Below are positions 8,359 through 16,875 of a stretch of DNA of 64,000 nucleotides, in pieces. The notes under the pieces were generated by a model. The model did no database searches and was not told the origin of the DNA. It worked only from the letters and a program-made list of their open reading frames with translations. A program made the translations under genes and the position numbers. Numbering within the stretch: the stretch's first letter is position 1; every line of letters starts with the position of its first letter. The DNA is from Streptomyces caniferus (GTDB lineage: Bacteria; Actinomycetota; Actinomycetes; Streptomycetales; Streptomycetaceae). The DNA lies in NCBI RefSeq assembly GCF_009811555.1, contig NZ_BLIN01000005.1, positions 1,931,501 to 1,995,500 on the forward strand, written 5' to 3'.

Positions 8359-9708
8359 ATGGCAGGTACGGGCAACGAGCAGGCGAGGAAGACGGCCGAA
8401 GGGCTGACGTACACCACCGGCTTCGGCAACGAGCACAGCTCGGAGGCCGTCCCGGGCGCGCTGCCGGTGGGCCGCAACTCCCCCCAGCGCGCACCGCTCG
8501 GCCTGTACGCCGAGCAGCTCAGCGGGTCCGCGTTCACCGAACCGCGCGACCACAACCACCGCTCCTGGCTCTACCGCATCCGCCCGTCGGCCGCCCATCC
8601 GCCGTTCGTGCCCGCCGAGCAGCGCGCCGTCCGCTCCGCGCCGTTCACCGACTGCACCCCCGACCCCAACCGGCTGCGCTGGAACCCCCTGCCCGCGCCC
8701 ACCGGCCCGACCGACTTCCTGGACGGACTGTGGACGCTGGGCGGCAACGGCGACGCCACCCAGCGCACCGGCATGGCCGTCCATCTGTACTGCGCCAACA
8801 CCTCCATGGAACGGCGGGTGTTCGGCAACGCGGACGGCGAGCTGCTGATCGTGCCGGAGCAGGGCGGACTGCTGCTGCGCACCGAACTCGGCCTGCTGCA
8901 CGCCGAACCCGGCGAGGTCGTGCTGATCCCGCGCGGCGTCCGCTTCCGCGTCGAGCTGCTGGACACGGCTCCCGACGGCGGACCGGGCCCGGCCGCCCGC
9001 GGCTATGTCTGCGAGAACTACGGCCGCCCCTTCCAGCTCCCCGACCTGGGCCCGATCGGCGCCAACGGCCTGGCCAACGCCCGCGACTTCCGCGCCCCGG
9101 TCGCCGCCTACGAGGACGTCGAGGGCCCCGTCGAGGTCGTCAACAAGTTCTGCGGCACCCTCTGGACGGCCACCTACGACCACTCGCCGCTGGATGTCGT
9201 CGCCTGGCACGGCAACCACGTCCCGTACGTCTACGACCTGCGCCGCTTCAATGTCATCGGCTCGATCAGCTACGACCACCCCGACCCGTCGATCTTCACC
9301 GTCCTCACCTCCCCCTCCGACACCGCGGGGCTGGCGGGCGTGGACTTCGTGGCCTTCGCGCCGCGCTGGCTGGTCGGCGAGGACACCTTCCGGCCGCCCT
9401 ACTTCCACCGCAATGTGATGACCGAGTACATGGGCCTGATCGAGGGCGCCTACGACGCCAAGGCGGAGGGCTTCGTCCCGGGCGGCGGGTCCCTGCACAA
9501 CATGATGTCGGCGCACGGTCCCGACCGGGAGACCTTCGACCGGGCGAGCGCCGCCGAGCTGCGGCCGCAGAAGATCGACGACGGGCTGGCCTTCATGTTC
9601 GAGACCCGCTGGCCGCTGACCCTGACCGAACAGGCCCGGGACGCGGGCCATCTGCAGCACGGCTACGACGACGTGTGGCAGGGTCTCCAGCGCCATTTCC
9701 GCCCGTGA
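8359..9708 (+). CDS. hmgA: Homogentisate 1,2-dioxygenase
   Basis: A 449-residue Fe(II) enzyme that opens the homogentisate ring to maleylacetoacetate in tyrosine/phenylalanine catabolism. It starts with the hallmark [16 protein letters not shown]. The iron ligands fit the known pattern: His350 (PYFHRN), Glu356 (MTEYM) and His386 (SAHGPD), with spacings of 6 and 30 as in the human enzyme. The ATG at 8359 follows GGGAG. Loss of this enzyme causes brown pigment from accumulated homogentisate in many bacteria (family knowledge). It is followed after 16 bases by a GntR gene, probably co-transcribed. Fumarylacetoacetase and maleylacetoacetate isomerase are not in the window. Confidence 0.97.
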   Translation: MAGTGNEQARKTAEGLTYTTGFGNEHSSEAVPGALPVGRNSPQRAPLGLYAEQLSGSAFTEPRDHNHRSWLYRIRPSAAHPPFVPAEQRAVRSAPFTDCTPDPNRLRWNPLPAPTGPTDFLDGLWTLGGNGDATQRTGMAVHLYCANTSMERRVFGNADGELLIVPEQGGLLLRTELGLLHAEPGEVVLIPRGVRFRVELLDTAPDGGPGPAARGYVCENYGRPFQLPDLGPIGANGLANARDFRAPVAAYEDVEGPVEVVNKFCGTLWTATYDHSPLDVVAWHGNHVPYVYDLRRFNVIGSISYDHPDPSIFTVLTSPSDTAGLAGVDFVAFAPRWLVGEDTFRPPYFHRNVMTEYMGLIEGAYDAKAEGFVPGGGSLHNMMSAHGPDRETFDRASAAELRPQKIDDGLAFMFETRWPLTLTEQARDAGHLQHGYDDVWQGLQRHFRP

Positions 9709-9724
9709 CACCGGGGAACGCTTC

Positions 9725-10471
9725 GTGACCACCTTCGCTCCCGACTCACTCGCCCTGAACCGCAAGCTGCCGCTGTGGTACCAGGTCTCGCAGTCGTTGC
9801 GCGCCTCCATACTGGGCCGCTCCCCCGAGGCGCCGCTGCGGCTGCCCACCGAGGACACGCTCGCGGCGCACTACGGCGTGAGCGTGCTGACCATGCGCCA
9901 GGCCCTCAAGGAGCTGGAGGCGGAGGGCCTGATCAGCCGGCACCGGCGCCGCGGCACCTTCATCGAGCCGAACGCCCGACGCGGGGCGCCGGTGCGGCTG
10001 CTGGGCTCGGTGGACGCGATCGTGGCCCAGCAGTCCGGGATGCGCACCGAACTGCTGGAGCAGGGGCCCGTCCCCGTACCGTCCGAACTGTCCGAGTACT
10101 TCCCGGACATGACCGAGGTGACCGGATTCCGCCGGCTGCGCAGCGACGAGGAGACCGGCGAACCGACCAACCACGCCCACAACTACGTCCACCCGGAGGT
10201 CGCCGCGCGGATCGATCCGGCGGATCTGCTGCGCTGGCCGATGACGAAGGTGCTGCGGGACGCGGTCGGCGTACGGATCAGCCGGATCACCGACACCGTC
10301 GAGGCCCGGCTCGCCGACCCGGAGACCGCCCGACTCCTGGAGGTCCCGCTGCTCAGCCCGATCCTGCACTACACGGGCATCACCTACGACGAGGACGGCC
10401 GCGCGGTCGATGTCGCGCGAATCCACTATCGCGGCGACCGCTTCTCTTTCACCGTCACGCTTGAGGCGTAG
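9725..10471 (+). CDS. GntR-family regulator, HutC/UTRA type
   Basis: A 248-residue regulator. A winged HTH at residues about 15-85 contains LPTEDTLAAHYGVSVLTMRQALKELEAEG and HRRRGTF. A UTRA ligand-binding domain at about 100-245 ends HYRGDRFSFTVTLEA, typical of HutC-type proteins. The GTG start at 9725 follows hmgA closely, so it may share the hmgA transcript. UTRA domains usually bind small metabolites; a pathway intermediate is plausible but unproven. The stop codon TAG is the first base triplet of the left arm of the large inverted element that follows. Confidence 0.88.
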   Translation: MTTFAPDSLALNRKLPLWYQVSQSLRASILGRSPEAPLRLPTEDTLAAHYGVSVLTMRQALKELEAEGLISRHRRRGTFIEPNARRGAPVRLLGSVDAIVAQQSGMRTELLEQGPVPVPSELSEYFPDMTEVTGFRRLRSDEETGEPTNHAHNYVHPEVAARIDPADLLRWPMTKVLRDAVGVRISRITDTVEARLADPETARLLEVPLLSPILHYTGITYDEDGRAVDVARIHYRGDRFSFTVTLEA

Positions 10472-10668
10472 CCTGGCTTCCCACGTTTTTGGCTTTGCCG
10501 CCGTGGGTGTTGCTCGCCGTTTGTCGCCCGCTAACGCGGTGCGCCCGCCGTTGCGCCTGGCGGCGGCTTCCCACGTTGTCGGCTGTCCCGCCGTTGTTGT
10601 TGCTCGCCGTTGCGCCTGCGGCGGGCCGGGTCCGCTGCGCGGGGCTGTGGGTGCGGTGACGGGCCTGC

Positions 10669-10717
10669 GGGGCCTGGTGTGTGGACTGCTGCGCTTTACG
10701 TCCACACACCAGGCCCC
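10669..10717. terminator. 18-bp perfect hairpin in the left arm
   Basis: GGGGCCTGGTGTGTGGAC (10669-10686) pairs perfectly with 10700-10717 around the 13-base loop TGCTGCGCTTTAC. After a 3-base internal loop, ACGGGCC (10659-10665) pairs with 10721-10727. It could stop transcription coming from the GntR gene. Confidence 0.65.
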
Positions 10718-10873
10718 TCCGGCCCGTCCCCTCCCGTGGGGGAATTGAGTAACGGTGAGTGGGGGCGGGCCACCCATCACCGCTTCTCTGCAGCCCACGA
10801 GCCGCACCGGACCCGTCACGATGACCCCCACCTGCCCTTTCCCCCTCCCACCCACGGGAGGGGACGGGTCGGA

Positions 10874-10926
10874 GCGGGTGGGGGTGTCCGGACGTAAAGC
10901 GAAGCAGTCCGGACACCCCCACCCGC
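10874..10926. terminator. 20-bp perfect hairpin in the right arm
   Basis: GCGGGTGGGGGTGTCCGGAC (10874-10893) pairs perfectly with 10907-10926 around the 13-base loop GTAAAGCGAAGCA. The loop is the reverse complement of the left-arm loop apart from one base. It would terminate transcripts from the MFS gene on the minus strand. Confidence 0.65.
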
Positions 10927-11135
10927 GCAGGCCCGTCACCGCACCCCGACAGCCCCGCGCAGCGGCCCCGCCCGCCGCAGGCGCAACGGCGAACAACCAC
11001 CACGGCGGGACAGGCAAAGCGCAGCGGACAGGCAAAGCGCAGCGGCCGGGCACCGCGCAGCGGGCGATAAACGGCGAACAACCACCACGGCGCCAAAGAC
11101 AAAAACGTGGGAAGGAAGCAAAGCCTAGCGAAACA

Positions 11136-12527
11136 TCAGATTCTCTCCAGGCTTCGACCCGTGCTGCGCGGGCCCAGGAGCGCCACGTCCAGGCAGAGCA
11201 GCAGCATCAGTCCGGCCGAGCCGGCGAACACCGCGGGTGCGCCCAGGTCGTTCAGGACGGTCAGGGCGACGAACGGCAGGAGCACCGAGGTGAGCCGGGA
11301 CAGCGAGTAGGCGATGCCGATCGCGCTGCTGCGCAGGCCGGTGGGGAAGATCTCGGTCTGGTAGACGTGGAAGGCATTGGAGAAGACGTTGCTGCACACC
11401 GTCAGCAGGAAGCCGAAGGCGATGATGGCCCAGGTGGCGTCGGCGAAGCCGAAGGCCAGGCCGCAGCCGGCGATGCCGAGGGCCGAGGCGATGATCAGCG
11501 TCCGGCGCTCGATCCGGTCGATGAGCGGGATGGACAGCGCGGAGCCGACCGGATAGCCGCAGAAGCTCAGCGCCGCGTACAGCAGCGACTCGGTGACGGT
11601 GTGGCCCTTGGCGGTGAGCACCACCGGCGCCAGCGACCCGAAGCCGTAGTAGCCGACGGTCTGCAGCACTTGGAAGATCCACCACATGACGGTGCGCCGC
11701 CGCTGGTCGCCGCGGAACATCTCGCCCAGCGGCACCTTCCGCTCCCAGACGGTCTCCGCCTCCGGCACCGACGGCAGGCTGCCGCCGCTCTCCCGGGCCA
11801 CCCGTTCCTCCAGCCCGGCCACGATCCGTTCGGCCTCCTCGCCACGCCCCTGCACCGTCAACCACCGTGGTGATTCCGGGAGTTGGCGGCGCATCACCTG
11901 GAGGAACCCGGCACCCAGCGCCCCGGCGACCAGCAGCCAGCGCCAGCCCTCGACGCCCAGCAGCTGATGCGCGGCCACCAGCCGGGCACCGAGCAGCGCG
12001 GCGACCGGCACCCCGAGGAACCCGAAGGTGTACGCATGGGCGATATAGCGGCCGCGTACCGCGCGGGGCAGGAACTCCGCGAGGTAGGTGTCCACCAGCA
12101 CGAGTTCGGCGCCCAGCCCCAGCCCGGACAGGAAGCGCAGCGCGAGCAGCCAGGACAGGTTCGGGGAGAAGGCACAGAGCAGCGAGAAGAACGAGTAGGC
12201 CGCCAGGTTGACCATGAACATCCGGCGGCGTCCGAAGCGGTCGGCGAGCACGGAGAGCACGTTCGCGCCGACGAACATGCCCAGGAACCCTGCGGCGATC
12301 ACCCAGGATTTCGCGGTGTGCCCGAGGTGCCACTGTTCGGCGAGGGCCGCGGCCAGCACGCCGCCGAGGAAGATCTCGTAGAGGTCGAAGAAGGCGCCGA
12401 TGCCGACGATGAGGGTGATCCGGCGGTGCCACCGGGACGGCGGCAGCCGGTCCAGCCGCGCGGCGGCCCGGCTGCCGATGGGGGTTCCCCCGCGCCGTTC
12501 AGGCGTGGGGGAGGTGGTGTCCGTCAT
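11136..12527 (-). CDS. MFS transporter (sugar porter/aromatic acid-like)
   Basis: A 463-residue, 12-helix transporter. Motifs include IGAFFDLYEIFLGGVLA in helix 1, LADRFGRRRMFM between helices 2 and 3, RFLSGLGLGAELVLVDTYLAEFLPRAVRG, LPESPRWLTVQGRGEEAERI before the central loop, and IDRIERRTLII in the second half. The PESPRWL motif is shared by sugar porters and AAHS aromatic acid transporters. The ATG at 12527 follows GGGGAGG at 6 bases. The first 20 codons include a short palindromic repeat (12479-12513), which adds SPTPERRGGTPI in frame. Nearness to hmgA hints at an aromatic substrate, which is weak evidence. Confidence 0.85.
   Translation of the reverse strand: MTDTTSPTPERRGGTPIGSRAAARLDRLPPSRWHRRITLIVGIGAFFDLYEIFLGGVLAAALAEQWHLGHTAKSWVIAAGFLGMFVGANVLSVLADRFGRRRMFMVNLAAYSFFSLLCAFSPNLSWLLALRFLSGLGLGAELVLVDTYLAEFLPRAVRGRYIAHAYTFGFLGVPVAALLGARLVAAHQLLGVEGWRWLLVAGALGAGFLQVMRRQLPESPRWLTVQGRGEEAERIVAGLEERVARESGGSLPSVPEAETVWERKVPLGEMFRGDQRRRTVMWWIFQVLQTVGYYGFGSLAPVVLTAKGHTVTESLLYAALSFCGYPVGSALSIPLIDRIERRTLIIASALGIAGCGLAFGFADATWAIIAFGFLLTVCSNVFSNAFHVYQTEIFPTGLRSSAIGIAYSLSRLTSVLLPFVALTVLNDLGAPAVFAGSAGLMLLLCLDVALLGPRSTGRSLERI
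12479..12513. repeat. Short interspersed repeat in an MFS N-terminus
   Basis: The plus strand reads TGGGGGTTCCCCC, GCGCCGTTCAGGCG, then TGGGGGAG. Its layout (G-run, C-run, small hairpin, TGGGGGAG) matches the repeats at 5712-5754 and 44359-44395. Here it keeps the reading frame. Confidence 0.55.
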
Positions 12528-12746
12528 GGCGGTCCTCCCCGGAGCAGGTCCCGGCGCACGGGACGGAGCCAGGTCCGCACCGCGTGGTCGGGCGTACGGC
12601 GAGGACCGTACTCCTCCAAGATCAGCTAGCGGAAGACCGCCTCGGCGCCCGCCCCCGGCGGTGGACGTGGCCTGCGGATTCGGTACCGCCGCCGGACCGG
12701 TGGATACCATGCCGGGGTCAACCGAACGGTCCGGGAGGGGCTCCGC

Positions 12747-14000
12747 GTGACGGCGAAGCAGGACGCGCCACGGCTGTCCGATCTCATGCCCTGGTCCGTG
12801 GCGCCGCTGCGGCTCGGCCGCTCCTGGGTGCTGTCCCCCGATCCGGCCACGCTGCGCGCCCGCTGGGCGGCGCTGGTGGCCGCCCAGGACACGGCGGCCC
12901 GCGAACGGCTGTTCCGGCCGTCCCGGGCCCGGACCCTGCACTCCGCCGTCGGCCAGCTGCCGGGACAGGCCACCGCGACCGAGCGGCTGTACCGGGCGGC
13001 CGGCCCGTGCCCCGAGCCGGTGCGGGTGACGCACGGCCCGTTCGACCAGCAGTGGCTGCTGCCCGACCACCGGCTGATCGACGGCGCACGGCCGGAGCTG
13101 TGGCGGGTGGCGGACGAGCGGCAGCTGTTCGTGGTCGAGTGGGGGCAGGTGCCGCAGGTGCCCGGCCCCGCCGTGGTGTGCTCCGCGCTGCTGCCCGACG
13201 GGCGTTCGCCGGCCGGCCGCCCCGGACGGATCCGCCCGTTCTACCGACGGCCCGGCGGGCACGAGCCCAATCTCGCCCCGGGGCTGCTCGCCCTGCTCGG
13301 CATGCGCCTGGACCGCCCGGCGCGGCCGGCGGATCTGCTCGCCTGGCTCGTCGCGAGCGCCCACCACTCCCCCGACGGCTGCACGGTGCCGCTCACCGCC
13401 GACCCCGAGCTGTGGGACCGCGGCGTCGCGCTCGGCGAGCGGCTGCTCTGGCTCACCACCCGGGGCGCCTTCGCGCACGGGAGGGACGGCGGCGGCGAGC
13501 GGCCCCGGATGCCGGGCGGCCGGCGCCCGTACGTACGCTCCGCGCTCCCCGCCCGCGGGCTGCCGCAGGACATCGCCTACGACCCGGCCGAGGAGGCGCT
13601 GCTGCTCGGCGACGGCCGGATCTCGCCGGTACCCCAGGGCGCCTGGGACGCCCACGCGGGCGGCGTACGCGTCCTGGAGGCGTGGCTGGCCGAGCGCACC
13701 GGTACCGCCGCGGCGGGCACGGACGCGCCCGAGGCCGGTTCGCTGGCGGCGCTGCGCCCCGCGGACTGGCGGCAGGAGTGGACCTCGGAGCTGCTGGAGC
13801 TGATCACCGTACTGGCACTGGTGTCCGAACTCCGGCCGCAGTGCTCGGAGTTGCGACACCACACGGCGGACGGCCCGCAGCTGACGGCCGGCGAGCTCCG
13901 CGCGGCCGGCCTCCTCCCGGCGCCGGTCTCCGCACACCGCCCGGCCTCCGTGCTCGACCATCACGAGGAGGGTCCGGAAGGGCAGTTCGCGCTGCTGTGA
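12747..14000 (+). CDS. Orphan type ISP restriction-modification specificity-domain protein
   Basis: A 417-residue protein that looks like the C-terminal part of type ISP (LlaBIII-like) restriction-modification enzymes, which recognise DNA. Landmarks are LMPWSVAPLRLGRSWVLSPD, RTLHSAVGQLPGQATATERL, HGPFDQQWLLPDHRLIDGAR, GRIRPFYRRPGGHEPNLAPG and EWTSELLELITVLALVSEL. From memory such stand-alone proteins carry the name type ISP restriction/modification enzyme in Streptomyces. No helicase, nuclease or methyltransferase motif is visible here or beside it. The GTG at 12747 follows GGGAGGGG. It may be a recruited DNA- or nucleic-acid-binding module; its function is not known. Confidence 0.7.
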   Translation: MTAKQDAPRLSDLMPWSVAPLRLGRSWVLSPDPATLRARWAALVAAQDTAARERLFRPSRARTLHSAVGQLPGQATATERLYRAAGPCPEPVRVTHGPFDQQWLLPDHRLIDGARPELWRVADERQLFVVEWGQVPQVPGPAVVCSALLPDGRSPAGRPGRIRPFYRRPGGHEPNLAPGLLALLGMRLDRPARPADLLAWLVASAHHSPDGCTVPLTADPELWDRGVALGERLLWLTTRGAFAHGRDGGGERPRMPGGRRPYVRSALPARGLPQDIAYDPAEEALLLGDGRISPVPQGAWDAHAGGVRVLEAWLAERTGTAAAGTDAPEAGSLAALRPADWRQEWTSELLELITVLALVSELRPQCSELRHHTADGPQLTAGELRAAGLLPAPVSAHRPASVLDHHEEGPEGQFALL

Positions 14001-14083
14001 GCGCCGGGGCGCCATCCGGCCGTCGTGGCCCGCCGCACAGTCCTCCGGTCACGCCGTCCCTGCGCTGCCCCTGACGCACAAAA

Positions 14084-14112
14084 CACCACCCGTTGCCGGG
14101 CAACGGGTGGTG
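14084..14112. terminator. Bidirectional terminator hairpin
   Basis: CACCACCCGTTGC (14084-14096) pairs with GCAACGGGTGGTG (14100-14112) over a three-base loop, preceded by AAAA on the plus strand. It lies between the convergent ISP-domain gene and the small basic protein gene. The rest of the 14001-14306 gap holds nothing recognised. Confidence 0.75.
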
Positions 14113-14306
14113 GGGAGTGATGTGCCGGCCGGGTGGGGACGGGGCCGAGCAGTCGAACGGGGTACCTCACGGCGGCTCCGGGGCAAGGTTTCCCCGCCCC
14201 GGCGAGCACACCGACACGCTTCCGGCGCCCTGGGCCTGACGAGCGATCGGACCGCAGTGCCGCGCCGGGACGGTGTGATCGCCCGAGTTGCCGCTTCAGA
14301 AGCGGA

Positions 14307-14570
14307 TCAGCCGTGCCCGCCGAACAGCGAGCGCCGCAGCCTGCGCAGCGGCGCGAACAGCGACACCCTGGCGCCGCGGCTGTTCCTCGAGCGGACACGA
14401 TCACGCGCGGTGAGCTCCTGCATCAGCGAGGTCGCGCCCTCCACCTCACGCTGCGGGATGGCGGGGCCACCCAGCACGGCGAAATGGCGGTCGAGGCGCG
14501 CACTGGATGCACTACTCCCGCAGTTGATGGCAGGGACTCGCGCCCTGCTACGCACTGTTATCTGTTCCAT
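14307..14570 (-). CDS. Small conserved basic protein, unknown function
   Basis: An 87-residue protein starting MEQITVRSRARVPAINCGSS and ending in an Arg-rich amphipathic stretch, RVSLFAPLRRLRRSLFGGHG. It includes RLDRHFAVLGGPAIPQRE. The ATG at 14570 has GGGGAGA 4 bases upstream, better than the in-frame GTG at 14582. I believe similar short proteins recur in Streptomyces, but that is recall, not a search. There is no signal peptide or membrane segment; the basic tail could bind membrane or nucleic acid. It is divergent from a possible small gene at 14638. Confidence 0.65.
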   Translation of the reverse strand: MEQITVRSRARVPAINCGSSASSARLDRHFAVLGGPAIPQREVEGATSLMQELTARDRVRSRNSRGARVSLFAPLRRLRRSLFGGHG

Positions 14571-14637
14571 GACTCTCCCCACCCTACGAGGGCACCCGGC
14601 CCGGGCAGGGTAACCCTATCTCTCTTGGAGGACACGC

Positions 14638-14841
14638 GTGCAGACCGGTCAACGGATTCACCTGCCCCGCCTTGGCGTTGACGAACACCATACGGAATGG
14701 CACGTACACCGCATGGACCAGGGCGAGTTGAGCGTCATCGGACTGCCGCGGAAGCCTTGCGGAGGGCCTGACGGGCCGCCAGGACGCACGAGGAGAGACC
14801 GGGATCTCACCGCCTCCCCCCGGCGCCCGACGGGCGGATGA
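14638..14841 (+). CDS. Possible small protein, unknown
   Basis: A 67-codon frame from GTG 14638, preceded by a strong TTGGAGG at 6 bases. The start, MQTGQRIHLPRLGVDEHHTE, is followed by WHVHRMDQGELSVIGLPRK and then a low-complexity Arg/Pro tail. Third-position GC is lower than in neighbouring genes, so it may be recent, a relic or spurious. The stop abuts the lipase stop on the other strand. Kept because of the ribosome site only. Confidence 0.35.
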   Translation: MQTGQRIHLPRLGVDEHHTEWHVHRMDQGELSVIGLPRKPCGGPDGPPGRTRRDRDLTASPRRPTGG

Positions 14842-15648
14842 TTACGCAGCGGAGGCGAACACCGGCAGATAGCCGCCGGACTGCCCGGCAGCGGTGGGGT
14901 GGTAGGACTCGATGACCGGGAAGGTCACGCTGTGCAGCCAGGCGCTGCCGGAGCACAGCTCATGTCCGGAAAAGGTGGTGTTGACGTCGGCGAAGGTGAA
15001 GCCGTGGTCGGCGGCGCGCTTGGCGGTGACGCCGTTGATCTCGTCGGCGGCCCCGTTGATCGCGGCACGGGACTTCTCGGAGAGGCCGGCGATACAGCTT
15101 CCCTGGAGCTTGTAGAAGTGGGGATAGCCCACGACCACCACGTGTGCGGCCGGGGCCTTGCGGGAGATGGCGCTGTACACCCCGTCGAGCTGACCGGGCA
15201 GGGTGGTGTCGATGTAGGTCCTGGCCTGGGCCACCCGGGCCAGACAGGCGCTCTCGCCCTGGAGCGCACAGGTCGTCATGGTGTCGGCGAAACCTGCGTC
15301 GTTGCCGCCGATGGTGATGCTGACCAGGCCGGTGGAGCTGCTCAGCGGACCGAGCTGGCTGTTGAGGACGTCACCCGTTCGGGCGCCGGAACAGGCGGTG
15401 AACTGGAAGGAGGAGGGGGAGTGCGCGGCGGCCCACAGGGCCGGGTAGGCCTTGGTGCTGCGCTTGCAGGAGCCGCTGGCACTGTCGTAGCTGCCGGCTC
15501 CGACACCGGAGGAGTAGGAGTCGCCGAGGGCCACATAGCCCGTGGCGGTGGGGAGTTGAGCAGACGCGGCGGCGCTCGCGCCGGTGAGCGCGAGCGCCGT
15601 GGTGACGAAGAAGGTGGAAGTCAAGGCCGCGAATCGGGACAGTCTCAT
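14842..15648 (-). CDS. Secreted SGNH/GDSL lipase-esterase
   Basis: A 268-residue exported hydrolase. Residues 1-30 form a Sec signal peptide (MRLSRFAALTSTFFVTT... ASAAASA). Ser44 in GDSYSSG is the nucleophile (block I), GGND is block III (oxyanion Asn), and SYHPTAAGQ near the C-terminus supplies the His of block V. Six or more cysteines suggest disulfides, as in the S. rimosus and S. coelicolor GDSL lipases. The ATG at 15648 follows GGGAGG. The mature enzyme should act outside the cell on esters or lipids. Confidence 0.92.
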   Translation of the reverse strand: MRLSRFAALTSTFFVTTALALTGASAAASAQLPTATGYVALGDSYSSGVGAGSYDSASGSCKRSTKAYPALWAAAHSPSSFQFTACSGARTGDVLNSQLGPLSSSTGLVSITIGGNDAGFADTMTTCALQGESACLARVAQARTYIDTTLPGQLDGVYSAISRKAPAAHVVVVGYPHFYKLQGSCIAGLSEKSRAAINGAADEINGVTAKRAADHGFTFADVNTTFSGHELCSGSAWLHSVTFPVIESYHPTAAGQSGGYLPVFASAA

Positions 15649-15827
15649 GGAACCTCCCTTAGCAGGATCTCTGCCACATTCGTCGTAGCAAAACTCGCGG
15701 GTAGCCGGAAGTGTCCATGCCAAAAGTCGTCAGCGGTTCACGGCAAATATGCCGATCTGAGGGGATGTTCAGGGCCTCCTCGGGCCTTCGTGGGCCACGA
15801 CGGCCGCGACCGCCACGGCTGTCGGTG

Positions 15828-15876
15828 GACGGCTGACGGCTGACGGCTGACGGCTGACGGCTGACGGCTGACGGCT
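15828..15876. repeat. Heptamer tandem repeat, seven copies
   Basis: GACGGCT is repeated seven times without mismatch in the 292-bp gap between the GDSL lipase and the DUF1275 gene. Nothing else in the gap is recognised apart from the lipase promoter region. Confidence 0.9.
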
Positions 15877-15940
15877 GCACCCTCCCGCACGGTGGCGTAC
15901 GCGGGCCCCTCCCTCTCCCGCCGGGTGTCCGGTGGGCCCA

Positions 15941-16651
15941 TCAGTCGTCCGTGGGGTGCAGGTTGCGGGCGAGGCCGGGGACGACGAAGGCGGTGGCCGC
16001 GATGAAGACGGCCACCAGCAGGATCACCAGCGTGGGACGGGTGCCCAGGCCGAGCAGTCCGGCGCCGAGGAGTCCCCCGGCGAACATCGCGGAGACCGAG
16101 AACAGCCGGCGGCCCGCGGCGTGGCTGCCGTACCCCAGTCGCTTGTCGTGCCCCAGTGGCGACGCGCTGACCAGGGCCGTCATCGCCCGGGTCTCCACCG
16201 TCGTGGTGAGGTCGGGGGCGGCGGCGCGCATGGCGGTGACATTGCGCATGCCCATCGCCACCGCCATCAGCCCGATGACGACATAGCGCCGGCCCGGCGG
16301 CAGACCCCGGGCCGGACCCGACTCCCATGCGGCCGCCGCGGCGGCGACCAGCAGCGCCGCCTCGACGGCCAGCGCGACCGGGAACCACTGGCGCTGCCGG
16401 GCGGCCAGCGTCGATTCCATCCGGCCCCCGAGCGCCGCGCCCAGCGCGAAGGCGCCCAGCGACACCGCCGTCGCCAGGACCGGCAGTCCGCCCTGCCCGG
16501 CGATGCCGAAGCCGAGGAAGAGCAGATTGCCGGTCTGGGTGGCGGTGAAGACCTGACCGAGCGCCAGAAAGCTGACGGCGTCGAGCATCCCGGTGGCCAC
16601 GGTCAGACAGACCATGATCACCGTCAGGGCGGTACCGCTCGGCGGCTCCAC
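15941..16651 (-). CDS. DUF1275 (YoaK) family membrane protein
   Basis: A 236-residue protein with about six membrane helices. The DUF1275 hallmarks are TGMLDAVSFLALGQVFTATQTGN near the N-terminus and MGMRNVTAMRAAAPDLTTTV in the middle. The function of this family is unknown; some members are linked to transport. The GTG start at 16651 has GGAAGGAG 8 bases upstream. It is transcribed away from the membrane/GNAT pair. Confidence 0.88.
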   Translation of the reverse strand: MEPPSGTALTVIMVCLTVATGMLDAVSFLALGQVFTATQTGNLLFLGFGIAGQGGLPVLATAVSLGAFALGAALGGRMESTLAARQRQWFPVALAVEAALLVAAAAAAWESGPARGLPPGRRYVVIGLMAVAMGMRNVTAMRAAAPDLTTTVETRAMTALVSASPLGHDKRLGYGSHAAGRRLFSVSAMFAGGLLGAGLLGLGTRPTLVILLVAVFIAATAFVVPGLARNLHPTDD

Positions 16652-16805
16652 GGACGCGGCTCCTTCCAGCGGTCACCTCACCTCGCGGCACGTCCCCCAA
16701 GTTTCCGGACGTCCGGCCCGCATCGCCGCCATTGCGCCGTCCGAGGGCGGCCCGCCACACCTGCCCCCTCGCACGGTTGCGTAGGTTTCCGGTCTTCTTC
16801 GTGTC

Positions 16806-16835
16806 TTGACGGTGCTCCGAGCGTTGCGCGACATT
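16806..16835 (+). promoter_or_regulatory. Possible promoter of the membrane protein/GNAT pair
   Basis: TTGACG (16806-16811) and GACATT (16830-16835) lie 18 bases apart, about 40 bases before the ATG at 16876. The -10 is a weak match. Confidence 0.4.
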
Positions 16836-16875
16836 GAGGCCCGGCATCCGGCGCTTATGGGGGGCAAAGCTGCCA

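Larger units (their letters stand above)
10472..11130. repeat. Large inverted element between convergent genes
   Basis: About 260 bp downstream of the GntR stop (10472-10740) reappears inverted just past the MFS stop (about 10850-11130), around a unique centre of about 110 bp. Both arms begin near GGCTTCCCACGTTTTTG read from their adjacent gene and share CTGCGCGGGGCTGT, GGTGCGGTGACGGGCCTGC and a terminal CCCGTCCCCTCCCGTGGG. Each arm carries one perfect hairpin. Within the left arm, CTTCCCACGTT occurs twice (10478, 10568) and TGCTCGCCGTT recurs; the right arm has a tandem CAGGCAAAGCGCAGCGGA. No coding frame in it is credible. It could act as a paired terminator or belong to a dispersed family. 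Confidence 0.8.

Noticed and set aside
8317..9858. Long open frame on the minus strand across hmgA
   Set aside because: It is antisense to a gene with all family residues in place, and its translation is low-complexity, Gly/Val/Arg-rich sequence typical of opposite-strand frames in GC-rich DNA.
15828..15876. CRISPR-like array
   Set aside because: The repeat unit is 7 bp with no spacers and no cas genes nearby; a simple tandem repeat.
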